DNA of 6,830 nucleotides, taken from positions 1 to 6,830 of the forward strand of contig JAFZOE010000004.1 in NCBI GenBank assembly GCA_017552845.1, in the 5' to 3' direction. Origin of the DNA: Clostridia bacterium (GTDB lineage: Bacteria > Bacillota > Clostridia > Oscillospirales > Acutalibacteraceae). Every line of letters starts with the position of its first letter. Position 1 is the stretch's first letter. Both the position numbers and the translations under genes were made by a program. This document shows positions 1 to 5,692 of this stretch, piece after piece. Below the pieces are notes generated by a model. That model searched no databases and was not told the DNA's origin. It saw nothing but the letters and a program-made list of their open reading frames with translations.

Positions 1-1
1 A

Positions 2-175
2 CCCGAAATCACAACCGGTGAATATACTATCAGAGTCTCGCCCGATTTTGCAGACAGCGAAAGCTTTGCGGGCTTTGTTACGATGGAAATCAATGATGAC
101 TATTCAATCATTTTAAAACTCGATGACAATAAAGAGATAACGGATTTTGATACGGGATACATTCAGTTTTATTGA
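2..175 (+). CDS. 3' end of an unidentified protein gene (partial)
   Basis: An open frame enters from the left edge and ends at a TGA at 173-175, giving the last 57 residues of a protein (from PEITTGEYTIRV to the end GYIQFY). The fragment is acidic and rich in alternating polar and beta-branched residues, as in an extracellular or periplasmic-type beta-rich domain. It has no membrane segment and no motif that I recognise. It is read as coding because it stays open to the edge and is followed directly by a terminator-like hairpin. The start and most of the protein lie outside the window, so no function can be given. Confidence 0.6.
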   Translation, partial: PEITTGEYTIRVSPDFADSESFAGFVTMEINDDYSIILKLDDNKEITDFDTGYIQFY

Positions 176-179
176 TATA

Positions 180-213
180 AAAATGAAGGCGGCTGAATTT
201 CAGCCGCCTTCTT
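180..213. terminator. Hairpin terminator between convergent genes
   Basis: A perfect 12-bp stem, GAAGGCGGCTGA (185-196) with TCAGCCGCCTTC (200-211), closes a 3-nt loop. On the minus strand the stem is followed by ATTTTTATATC, a good U-tract, so it most clearly terminates the lipoprotein gene, whose stop codon is 12 nt away. On the plus strand the tail (TTGAATTGTCTTTT) is poorer, but the same hairpin begins 9 nt after the stop of the upstream partial gene and probably serves it too. Confidence 0.85.
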
Positions 214-223
214 GAATTGTCTT

Positions 224-538
224 TTACTCTTTTACGTATTCCTTGCCGTCGATTATTATGGTCTTGCCGCTCTTTTCGAAGGAATAGGTGAGAGTTCCGC
301 CGATGCCGAGAACGGTTTCTTTCTCAAATGTAATCTGATCCTTGTCGATTGAATATGTGCCTGTCAAGGTGATTCCGAACAGCTCGCCCTTGACGTTGCC
401 GTCTTTGTCGAATGTCAGCGAACCTGCGCCGTCTGCGGGCTTATAGGTGCCGTTGAGAGTTTTGCCGCAGCTTGCGAAAAGAACCGTGATTGTCGCGAGA
501 ACCATGATAACTGCTATGATTTTGACTGCTGTTTTCAT
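224..538 (-). CDS. Small predicted lipoprotein, beta-rich (104 aa)
   Basis: The product is a 104-residue predicted lipoprotein. Residues 1-23 form a type II signal peptide: K2 and K6, a hydrophobic stretch from about residue 7, then the lipobox-like LFASC with the modified cysteine at position 24. The mature part (about 80 residues) is rich in GTY/GTLTY/TGTYS patterns, which suggest a small beta-sheet or lipocalin-like fold. Similar repeats (GTY...LTF...G...GTYSID) occur in many small Firmicutes lipoproteins of unknown function, so I give no specific role. It should sit on the outer face of the cytoplasmic membrane. GGGAGA lies 7 nt before the ATG, a good promoter lies at 572-600, and a terminator follows the stop. 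It is divergent from the iol operon. Confidence 0.85.
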   Translation of the reverse strand: MKTAVKIIAVIMVLATITVLFASCGKTLNGTYKPADGAGSLTFDKDGNVKGELFGITLTGTYSIDKDQITFEKETVLGIGGTLTYSFEKSGKTIIIDGKEYVKE

Positions 539-571
539 AATTTCATCTCCCGAAATTTATTTTGCACTTAA

Positions 572-600
572 AGTATAGCATCTATTATTCCGTAAATCAA
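572..600 (-). promoter_or_regulatory. Promoter of the small lipoprotein gene
   Basis: On the minus strand, TTGATT (-35, 595-600) and TATACT (-10, 572-577) are separated by exactly 17 bp, with a TGC extended -10 element next to the -10. The predicted start is near 565, giving a short leader to the ATG at 538. The match to the sigma-A consensus is good. Confidence 0.75.
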
Positions 601-636
601 TAATTTTTGATAAAAATGGCATTCTTAAAATTTCAC

Positions 637-665
637 TTGTATTTTTATATATGATTTGCTATTAT
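637..665 (+). promoter_or_regulatory. Promoter of the iolDE operon
   Basis: TTGTAT (637-642) and TATTAT (660-665) are spaced by 17 bp, with TGC (657-659) forming an extended -10. Transcription should start near 672, giving a leader of about 50 nt before iolD. It points away from the lipoprotein promoter; the two -35 elements are only 36 bp apart, so a regulator bound between them could affect both. Confidence 0.7.
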
Positions 666-667
666 AT

Positions 668-678
668 CCCTAATAGGG
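668..678. promoter_or_regulatory. Candidate operator palindrome at the iol transcription start
   Basis: CCCTA-A-TAGGG is a perfect 5-1-5 inverted repeat starting 3 bp after the -10 hexamer, so it spans the expected transcription start. That is a typical place for a repressor operator. Inositol operons are usually induced by an inositol derivative through a repressor (IolR in Bacillus), but this is not the known Bacillus site and no regulator gene is in the window. The assignment rests on symmetry and position only. Confidence 0.35.
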
Positions 679-723
679 GAGAGCGGGTTTTCATCCCCGA
701 ATTTTTACAGCGGAGGAATAAAT

Positions 724-2580
724 ATGAAATTGACAATGTCACAGGCGCTCGTTAGATTCCTTGATAATCAGTATATCAGTTTTGACGGCGTTGAATCAAA
801 ATTTGTCGACGGTATCTTCGGCATTTTCGGCCACGGCTGCGTAGTCGGCCTCGGTCAGGCGCTCGAGCAGGGCGGCCACAGCCTTAAATTCTATCAGGGC
901 CACAATGAGCAGGGTATGGCTCATGCGGCTATGGCTTTTGCAAAGCAGAATCACCGCAGGAAGATTATTGCCTGCACCTCGTCTATTGGCCCCGGTGCTC
1001 TTAATATGGTTACTGCTGCGGGCACTGCCACAGCAAACAGAATTCCTCTGCTTGTGCTCCCCGGTGACACATTCGCCTGCCGCCAGCCCGATCCCGTGCT
1101 TCAGCAGGTTGAGCAGCCCACTTCCTATAGCACTACCGCAAACGACGCCTTCAGGGCCGTCTGCAAATACTGGGACAGAATCGTTCGCCCCGAGCAGCTC
1201 ATGACAGCCTGCCTCAACGCCATGCGCGTGCTGGTCGATCCCGCCGAAACGGGCGCGGTCTGCCTTGCGATGCCTCAGGATGTTGAGGGCGAATCCTTCG
1301 ATTATCCCGATTATTTCCTTCAGAAGAGAGTCTGGTATCTCGACAGAAGAATACCGACTGACCGCGAAATTGAAATTGCGGTTAAAACCATCATGAAATC
1401 CGAGAAGCCCATTCTCATCGCGGGCGGCGGCGTAACCTATTCGGAGGCTTATGATGCAGCTGTCGCATTCGCTGAGAAATTCAATATCCCGATTACCGAG
1501 ACCCAGGCGGGCAAGGGCAATATTCCGTTTGACCTGCCGCTGAACATGGGCGGTATCGGCGTCACGGGCGGCCCCGCGGCGAATAAACTTGCAAAAATTA
1601 CCGACCTTGTCATCTCTGCAGGCTCCCGCCTCACCGACTTTACGACCGCCTCAAAATGGGGATTTCAAAATCCGTCAGTCAAGATGCTCGGCATAAATGT
1701 CAGCGCTTTTGACGCTCTTAAAATGGATGCAGTTTCCGTCGTTGCTGATGCAAAACTTACTCTCGAAGCGCTCACAGCCGCTCTTGAGGCGAAGGAATAT
1801 AAATCCGGCTGGGATCCGGCTGAGCTTGCTCAGATCAAAGCCGATTATGTTGCCGAGGTTGACAGACTCTACAGCATAGAGCTTGAAAACGGTCTTTCAC
1901 AGACCAGAGCGCTCGGCGAAATCAATAATTTCATCGCGAAGGATGCGATAGCTGTAGGTTCCGCAGGCTCCCTTCCCGGATGCATGCAGCGTCTGTGGAA
2001 ATCCTTCACCCCCGGAACCTACAATATGGAATATGGCTTCTCCTGCATGGGCTATGAAATCTGCGGCGCTCTCGGCGTCAAGATTGCCCGCCCCGATAAA
2101 GAGGTCTATACAATGTGCGGCGACGGCAGCTTCCTCATGCTTCACAGCGAGCTTCACACCGCCGTTCAGGAAAATCTCAAAATCAATGTCATGCTCTTTG
2201 ATAACATCGGCTGGGGCTGCATAGAGAATCTTCAGAATAATCAGGGCACGGACACTTTCGGCACAAGATTCTGCGCGAGAAACCCCGAGACAGGCCTTCT
2301 CGACGGCGCTCTCATCAATGTCGATTTCGCAAAGATTGCAGAGGGCTACGGCTGCAAGAGCTACAGAGTTACGAATGTTGACGAGCTCAGAGCCGCGCTC
2401 GAGGATTCCGTAAAACAGACAGTTCCGTGTCTGTTTGATATAAAAGTCGCCCACAAGAGCATGAGCGACGGCTATGATGCCTGGTGGCGTGTCGGTGTTG
2501 CATCCGTTTCCGAGAGTGAAACGGTCAGAGCCGCCTATGAGGATATGCAGGCTCATGTAAAAGACGCAAGATTGTATTGA
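724..2580 (+). CDS. iolD: 3D-(3,5/4)-trihydroxycyclohexane-1,2-dione hydrolase (IolD)
   Basis: IolD is a cytoplasmic, thiamine-diphosphate-dependent enzyme that hydrolytically opens the ring of 3D-(3,5/4)-trihydroxycyclohexane-1,2-dione to give 5-deoxy-glucuronate, a middle step of myo-inositol catabolism. The 618 residues follow the family throughout: IFGHGCVVGLGQALEQ near residues 33-48; GHNEQGMAHAA (59-69) with E62 as the likely ThDP-activating glutamate; RQPDPVLQQ; YWDRIVRPEQLM; SAGSLPG; YGFSCMGYE; the Mg/ThDP motif GDGS at 466-469 running to N494 (FDNIGWGCIENLQ); and DGYDAWWRVGVA near the C-terminus. It is slightly shorter than the Bacillus protein as I recall it (about 637 residues), apparently in the linker before the C-terminal ThDP domain. 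GGAGG (712-716) lies 7 nt before the ATG. iolE follows after 20 nt. Acetolactate synthase and related enzymes are less likely because the IolD-specific blocks are all present. Confidence 0.96.
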   Translation: MKLTMSQALVRFLDNQYISFDGVESKFVDGIFGIFGHGCVVGLGQALEQGGHSLKFYQGHNEQGMAHAAMAFAKQNHRRKIIACTSSIGPGALNMVTAAGTATANRIPLLVLPGDTFACRQPDPVLQQVEQPTSYSTTANDAFRAVCKYWDRIVRPEQLMTACLNAMRVLVDPAETGAVCLAMPQDVEGESFDYPDYFLQKRVWYLDRRIPTDREIEIAVKTIMKSEKPILIAGGGVTYSEAYDAAVAFAEKFNIPITETQAGKGNIPFDLPLNMGGIGVTGGPAANKLAKITDLVISAGSRLTDFTTASKWGFQNPSVKMLGINVSAFDALKMDAVSVVADAKLTLEALTAALEAKEYKSGWDPAELAQIKADYVAEVDRLYSIELENGLSQTRALGEINNFIAKDAIAVGSAGSLPGCMQRLWKSFTPGTYNMEYGFSCMGYEICGALGVKIARPDKEVYTMCGDGSFLMLHSELHTAVQENLKINVMLFDNIGWGCIENLQNNQGTDTFGTRFCARNPETGLLDGALINVDFAKIAEGYGCKSYRVTNVDELRAALEDSVKQTVPCLFDIKVAHKSMSDGYDAWWRVGVASVSESETVRAAYEDMQAHVKDARLY

Positions 2581-2600
2581 TAAACGGAGGAAAATATATA

Positions 2601-3494
2601 ATGCTTAACAAAGATAAAGTCAAACTCGCTATTGCCCCTATCGCCTGGACCAACGACGATCTGCCCGATCTCGGCGCTGAGAATACATTTGAGCAGTGCG
2701 TGAGCGAAATGGCTCTTGCGGGCTTCACCGGCAGCGAAATCGGCAATAAATATCCGAAGGATGTTGAGACTCTCAAGCATAAGCTCGATGTCAGAGGAAT
2801 GAGAATCTGCAACGCCTGGTTCTCCTCGCTCCTTCTCTCCGAAGGCTATGACGCCACTATTGAAGCCTTTATCAAGCACAGAGATTTCCTCTATGCTCTC
2901 GGCGCGAGAGTAATCGGCGCTTCCGAGCAGGGCAATTCAATTCAGGGAACAAGCAAGAGCATCTTCGGCGATAAGCCCGTCTATACCGACGAGCAGTGGG
3001 AGCTCATCCGCAAGGGTTTCAATGAGATGGGACGCCTCGCAAAAGAAAAGGATATGTATTTCACTATCCATCATCATATGGGCACCGGCGTTCAGACCGA
3101 GGCTGAAATCGACAAACTTATGGAGATCACCGATCCCGATCTTGTCTATCTCCTCTATGATACCGGCCATCTCGCATTCAGCGGCGAGGATGCAATCGGC
3201 GTTCTTAAAAAGTATGTAAACAGAATCAAGCACGTTCACCTCAAGAGCACGAGAAACGCCGTCATAGCAGAGGGCAAGGAAAAGGGCTGGAGCTTCCTTG
3301 ATTGCGTCAGAGCGGGCGCGTTCACCGTTCCCGGCGACGGAGACTTTGATTTCACTCCCGTTTTCGATATTCTTGCTCAGGCCGATTACGAGGGCTGGAT
3401 AGTTGTCGAAGCTGAGCAGGATCCCGCCAAGGCGAATCCCTTTGAATATGCTCTCCTCGCGAGAAACTATATCAGAGAAAAGACAGGTCTTTAA
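2601..3494 (+). CDS. iolE: Inosose dehydratase (IolE)
   Basis: IolE dehydrates scyllo-inosose (2-keto-myo-inositol) to the cyclic dione that IolD then opens, so the two neighbouring genes encode consecutive steps. The 297-residue protein is a xylose-isomerase-like TIM barrel. It shows the IolE N-terminal block IAPIAWTNDDLPDLG (11-25), FEQCVSEMALAGFTGSEIGNKYP (with E46) and WFSS (73-76). Likely metal and substrate residues lie in FTIHHHMGTGVQ (154-165), YDTGHLAF (186-193), HVHLKS (211-216) and VVEAEQDP (268-275). The start is the ATG at 2601, served by GGAGG at 2586-2590. An in-frame TTG at 2577 would overlap the iolD stop, place this Shine-Dalgarno inside the gene and add residues the family lacks. 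Length and sequence fit the family closely. Expression is presumably from the iolD promoter. Confidence 0.94.
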   Translation: MLNKDKVKLAIAPIAWTNDDLPDLGAENTFEQCVSEMALAGFTGSEIGNKYPKDVETLKHKLDVRGMRICNAWFSSLLLSEGYDATIEAFIKHRDFLYALGARVIGASEQGNSIQGTSKSIFGDKPVYTDEQWELIRKGFNEMGRLAKEKDMYFTIHHHMGTGVQTEAEIDKLMEITDPDLVYLLYDTGHLAFSGEDAIGVLKKYVNRIKHVHLKSTRNAVIAEGKEKGWSFLDCVRAGAFTVPGDGDFDFTPVFDILAQADYEGWIVVEAEQDPAKANPFEYALLARNYIREKTGL

Positions 3495-3511
3495 TAATAC
3501 GGAGATATCTT

Positions 3512-3790
3512 ATGAAAAAAGCAGGCGAAAGCCTCCTCGGTATAGGGATAGTTCTGATTGTCTGTTGTGCAATTGAAATTGTAAACCTAGACTTTCAATT
3601 CTACATGCTCAAACTTGAGATTATCGGTTTTTTTGCCGGCCTTGCGTTTGTCATCATATCTCTGATATTGATAAAAATCGGTAAAAAATCCGATTATGAT
3701 TATGCTCCGAAATCCAATTACGATATAGCTGAAGAGCAGTTTAATCACAGCACGCGCGGCCTGGATAAAATCAGCCGCAAACATAAATAA
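3512..3790 (+). CDS. Small two-helix membrane protein of unknown function
   Basis: This 92-residue protein belongs to no family I recognise. It has two hydrophobic segments, about residues 8-24 and 36-56, flanked by lysines (KK at 2-3, KIGKK at 55-59). That predicts a hairpin in the cytoplasmic membrane with both ends inside. The last 35 residues are a polar tail with tyrosine/aspartate-rich DYDYAPKSNYD and a basic end (KISRKHK). It starts 17 nt after the iolE stop with GGAG 7 nt before its ATG, so it is almost certainly translated from the iolDE transcript. It is too small and has too few helices to be a normal inositol transporter. A membrane accessory role is possible but nothing in the sequence proves a link to inositol. 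The operon ends here at a strong hairpin. Confidence 0.8.
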   Translation: MKKAGESLLGIGIVLIVCCAIEIVNLDFQFYMLKLEIIGFFAGLAFVIISLILIKIGKKSDYDYAPKSNYDIAEEQFNHSTRGLDKISRKHK

Positions 3791-3820
3791 AAAAATCCCC
3801 GGCCGTGAGGTCGGGGATAA
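3788..3820. terminator. Strong hairpin terminator between iol operon and queT
   Basis: ATCCCCGGCC (3795-3804) pairs with GGTCGGGGAT (3809-3818) in a 10-bp stem with one G-U pair, closed by a GTGA (GNRA-type) tetraloop. On the minus strand it is followed by seven T residues, making a classic intrinsic terminator for queT, whose stop is 9 nt upstream. On the plus strand the hairpin starts 4 nt after the membrane-protein stop, but the tail (AATTGTTA) is weak, so termination of the iol operon may be less complete. Confidence 0.88.
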
Positions 3821-3826
3821 TTGTTA

Positions 3827-4375
3827 TCAGCCGTTTTCGCCTATGCGGTTGCTGAAAAGTCTTTTGTCGAGGCCGCGCTTAATCATTACGAAATAGAGAA
3901 TTGTGCCGAGGGTCAGCATAACTGCAAGCTCGCCGAGCGCAACGCATCCGCCCTGAATCAGGAAACCGGACCACTCAAACGGACCGTCAATGAAGAAATG
4001 CTCGATTTCCCAGCCGACGATTATGCCGTTCCATATTGCGGGCATAAGCATCGCGAAAAGGGGATACTTTCCGATTTTCGCCTTCCTCAAGAACCACATA
4101 CTTGCGGTTGCTCCGAGTGTCGCGATTGAGCCGAAAATCATATCGAGCGGAAGGCCCGAGCCGACGGAGTAGATATTTGCGATAATGCAGCCTATTGTGA
4201 GGCCGGGAATTGCCGCCGGTGTGAAGAGCGCGAGCACATTCAGCACCTCGGATACCCTGAACTGAACCGCCATTGTCGCGGTGCCCGGCAGAAGGAAATT
4301 CTGCGCATAGGTCAATGCCGCGTAGAGGGCTGCAATCTGCGCCGTCGCGGCAATGAATTTGTTCTTTTTGTTCAT
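3827..4375 (-). CDS. queT: QueT-family queuosine-precursor transporter (ECF S component)
   Basis: QueT is the substrate-binding membrane subunit (S component) of an energy-coupling-factor transporter, thought to import a queuosine precursor such as preQ1 or preQ0 for tRNA modification. The energising EcfA/A'/T module is normally shared and encoded elsewhere; it is not in this window. The 182-residue protein is very hydrophobic with about five to six membrane segments. It carries the family signature VQFRVSEVLNVLALFTPAAIPGL (38-60), IGCIIANIYS (61-70) and a DMIFGSIATLGA block (78-89). The C-terminus is basic (KRGLDKRLF). GGGAG (4386-4390) lies 10 nt before the ATG. The leader resembles a preQ1-III riboswitch, which independently supports the substrate. 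It is transcribed alone, between its own promoter and a strong terminator. Confidence 0.92.
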   Translation of the reverse strand: MNKKNKFIAATAQIAALYAALTYAQNFLLPGTATMAVQFRVSEVLNVLALFTPAAIPGLTIGCIIANIYSVGSGLPLDMIFGSIATLGATASMWFLRKAKIGKYPLFAMLMPAIWNGIIVGWEIEHFFIDGPFEWSGFLIQGGCVALGELAVMLTLGTILYFVMIKRGLDKRLFSNRIGENG

Positions 4376-4384
4376 ATTAAGTTT

Positions 4385-4458
4385 TCTCCCGTAGTTTTGT
4401 TTTAATACCGGCGAGATTTGATTTAGCCGGTATAAGTCAGGATGGTTTCGAACTGACT
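4385..4458 (-). ncRNA. Candidate preQ1-III riboswitch in the queT leader
   Basis: Read on the minus strand from the predicted start near 4458, the leader folds into two hairpins. The first pairs AGTCAG (4458-4453) with CTGACT (4440-4435) around a 12-nt loop containing GAAACCATC. The second pairs ATACCGGC (4433-4426) with GCCGGTAT (4412-4405) around a 13-nt loop. An A-rich single strand follows, then the Shine-Dalgarno GGGAGA (4390-4385). TCTC at 4416-4413, in the second loop, can pair with GAGA of the Shine-Dalgarno. PreQ1-III riboswitches are known from Ruminococcaceae, control queT, and have an orthogonal helix P4 whose loop docks on a downstream ribosome binding site; this leader has that layout. 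Ligand binding would be expected to lower translation. I could not assign the pseudoknot helix P2 with confidence, so the class is inferred from gene, layout and taxon. Confidence 0.68.
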
Positions 4459-4464
4459 GACGGC

Positions 4465-4493
4465 ATTATAACCGAATGCATGCGCATTGTCAA
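4465..4493 (-). promoter_or_regulatory. Consensus sigma-A promoter of queT
   Basis: On the minus strand TTGACA (4488-4493) and TATAAT (4465-4470) are both perfect consensus hexamers with the ideal 17-bp spacer. The predicted start near 4458 coincides with the first base of the riboswitch hairpin. Such a strong promoter fits a gene whose main control is downstream in the RNA. Confidence 0.92.
4475..4488. promoter_or_regulatory. Inverted repeat within the queT promoter spacer
   Basis: AATGC-ATGC-GCATT is a perfect 5-4-5 inverted repeat lying almost entirely between the -35 and -10 hexamers, overlapping the -35 by one base. It also contains the smaller palindromes GCATGC and ATGCGCAT. The position is suitable for a repressor that blocks RNA polymerase, but no known site is matched and it could be chance. 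Confidence 0.25.
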
Positions 4494-4562
4494 GCTTTTA
4501 TTTATGGTATAAAGGGCTGAAGGAGAAAAATAGAAGTCCGTTTTATGTCCCACAATCGTTTC

Positions 4563-4568
4563 TATAAT
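4563..4568 (+). promoter_or_regulatory. Possible -10 element for the acidic orphan gene
   Basis: A perfect TATAAT lies 24 bp before the ATG at 4593, with GGGGG between them as the ribosome binding site. No convincing -35 is present: TTTTAT at 4541-4546, 16 bp upstream, is a poor match. The leader would be short, about 18 nt. Confidence 0.45.
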
Positions 4569-4592
4569 GGAGATGAAAAGGGGGTATAAACC

Positions 4593-4871
4593 ATGAATAT
4601 CACAAGAAACTACAACATTCTTCCGCTTGAATACTATATGGAATTTGACAACGGCGAGATGAGCGACATCTTTGAATGGGAGGAGAACCTGACCGATGAG
4701 GAAAAGAGTGTTTATATTGAAACGGTTCTGCTCTCTATGCCTCTTGATGAGTCGCCCGTGCTGGTCGGCGCGATGAAGAGAGCCGCGAGGGAGATAATCG
4801 ACGGCGGCCTCGATGATTTCATCTGCTCCGATTCGGCGTATAAACTCAATGTCAGATTTGCACGGGTATAA
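4593..4871 (+). CDS. Acidic small protein of unknown function (92 aa)
   Basis: I do not recognise this 92-residue protein. It is strongly acidic (about 19 Asp/Glu against 8 Lys/Arg), soluble, with no signal peptide or membrane segment, and has one cysteine (C78). Predicted character: a tyrosine-rich start (NYNILPLEYYMEF), an acidic middle (FEWEENLTDEEK) that begins a helix, a second helix around residues 58-70 (VGAMKRAAREIIDGG), and a short C-terminal strand (LNVRFARV). GGGGG at 4580-4584, 8 nt before the ATG, is a good ribosome binding site, and a -10-like TATAAT precedes it. The methyltransferase gene follows in the same direction after 56 nt, with its own promoter, so a functional link is uncertain. 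Codon use looks like that of the neighbouring genes. Confidence 0.75.
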   Translation: MNITRNYNILPLEYYMEFDNGEMSDIFEWEENLTDEEKSVYIETVLLSMPLDESPVLVGAMKRAAREIIDGGLDDFICSDSAYKLNVRFARV

Positions 4872-4878
4872 AAGCAGT

Positions 4879-4906
4879 TTGAAAATGCCGGGAAATGTGC
4901 TATAAT
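4879..4906 (+). promoter_or_regulatory. Promoter of the methyltransferase gene, which fixes its start
   Basis: TTGAAA (4879-4884) and TATAAT (4901-4906) are separated by 16 bp, with TGC (4898-4900) as an extended -10. The transcript should begin near 4913, only a couple of bases before the GGGGAG ribosome binding site. An upstream in-frame ATG at 4895 overlaps this promoter and would not be in the RNA. Confidence 0.72.
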
Positions 4907-4927
4907 ATCCCAAAGGGGAGAAATGTT

Positions 4928-5689
4928 ATGAAAATCGGCTCAATTGATTCGGGCAGGGAATTCGATTTCGGCAGAACTGCTTCGGCATACGCCGAATACA
5001 GGGATATTTATCCCGAAGAATTATATGACCGTCTGCGCGCTCTCGGAGTTTCCGCCGACGGCACAGCCTGGCTTGATTTAGGCACGGGCACGGGAATCTT
5101 GCCCAAGAATCTCTATAATGAAAAAAGCGATATAACCGGCGCCGACATCTCCGCCGGTCAGATTGAACTCGCCCGCAAAGATGCGCAGGAGAGCGGCAGA
5201 AGGATCACTTATATCACCGCACCCGCCGAGAATACAGGTCTTCCTGATAAGGCTTTTGACACAATCACGGCCGCGCAGTGCTTCTGGTATTTTGACCGGG
5301 AAAAGATGAGAGCCGAAATTGCCCGCATGCTGAAACCCGGCGGCAGATTTATCAAGATTTTCATGAACTGGGATTTTGATGTCAGAATCGCGGCTGAGAG
5401 CATTGCGCTCGTTAAAAGATTTAACTCTGGTTGGCACAGCGGAAGGAACGCACATGAAGATTTATATGACGACCTTTTCCCGGGCAGAGTTACAGAAGAA
5501 TTCTATGCGGATATTCCTTTCACTGCTGAAAGCTGGCACGGCAGGATGATTGCCTGCCGCGGAACCCTCGCCTCCATGGATAGAGAAACCTTTGAAAAAT
5601 GGGAATCGGCTCACCGTGAGATGCTGAAAAAATATCCCGGCAGCTTCACTGTCGGGCATAAAGTGTATATATCATATTTTACATTGTGA
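4928..5689 (+). CDS. Class I SAM-dependent methyltransferase, substrate unknown
   Basis: The 253-residue cytoplasmic protein is a class I (Rossmann-fold) S-adenosylmethionine methyltransferase of the UbiE/Methyltransf_11-like type. The N-terminal cap DFGRTASAYAEYRDIYPEELYD (13-34) is typical of this group. Motif I LDLGTGTG is at 49-56, the ribose-binding acidic residue is D73 in GADIS, an APAEN loop (98-102) precedes the adenine side, motif IV-like FDTITAAQCFWYFD spans about 110-123, and LKPGGRF (135-141) follows. The C-terminal third (residues 150-253), with W- and H-containing blocks, probably forms the acceptor site and I cannot assign a substrate. The start is the ATG at 4928 with GGGGAG 7 nt upstream, supported by the promoter just before it. 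The gene ends 3 nt from the convergent yigZ-like gene. Genes of this type are often misnamed as ubiquinone or menaquinone enzymes; nothing here supports that. Confidence 0.88.
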   Translation: MKIGSIDSGREFDFGRTASAYAEYRDIYPEELYDRLRALGVSADGTAWLDLGTGTGILPKNLYNEKSDITGADISAGQIELARKDAQESGRRITYITAPAENTGLPDKAFDTITAAQCFWYFDREKMRAEIARMLKPGGRFIKIFMNWDFDVRIAAESIALVKRFNSGWHSGRNAHEDLYDDLFPGRVTEEFYADIPFTAESWHGRMIACRGTLASMDRETFEKWESAHREMLKKYPGSFTVGHKVYISYFTL

Positions 5690-5692
5690 TTT

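Noticed and set aside
681..697. CcpA catabolite-repression (cre) site in the iolD leader
   Set aside because: The AGCGGGTTTTCA stretch lacks the central CG and the left half of the cre consensus.
1897..2556. Long antisense open frame opposite iolD (219 codons)
   Set aside because: It is the mirror of a well-conserved iolD region, shows no domain or ribosome binding site, and is explained by codon bias of the sense gene.
2577..2600. In-frame TTG as the iolE start
   Set aside because: It overlaps the iolD stop, has no ribosome binding site of its own, and would place the clear GGAGG at 2586-2590 inside the gene; the ATG at 2601 matches the family N-terminus.
4385..4458. preQ1-I or preQ1-II riboswitch in the queT leader
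   Set aside because: The short class I core (loop with UAG pairing to an ACUA tail) and the class II layout could not be built; two hairpins ahead of a separate ribosome binding site fit class III better.
4437..4913. Antisense open frame over the acidic gene and the queT leader (158 codons)
   Set aside because: It overlaps the queT promoter and riboswitch and has no recognisable protein features.
4895..4927. Upstream ATG as the methyltransferase start
   Set aside because: It overlaps the extended -10 promoter (4898-4906), lacks a ribosome binding site, and adds residues unlike the family; ATG 4928 has GGGGAG 7 nt upstream.
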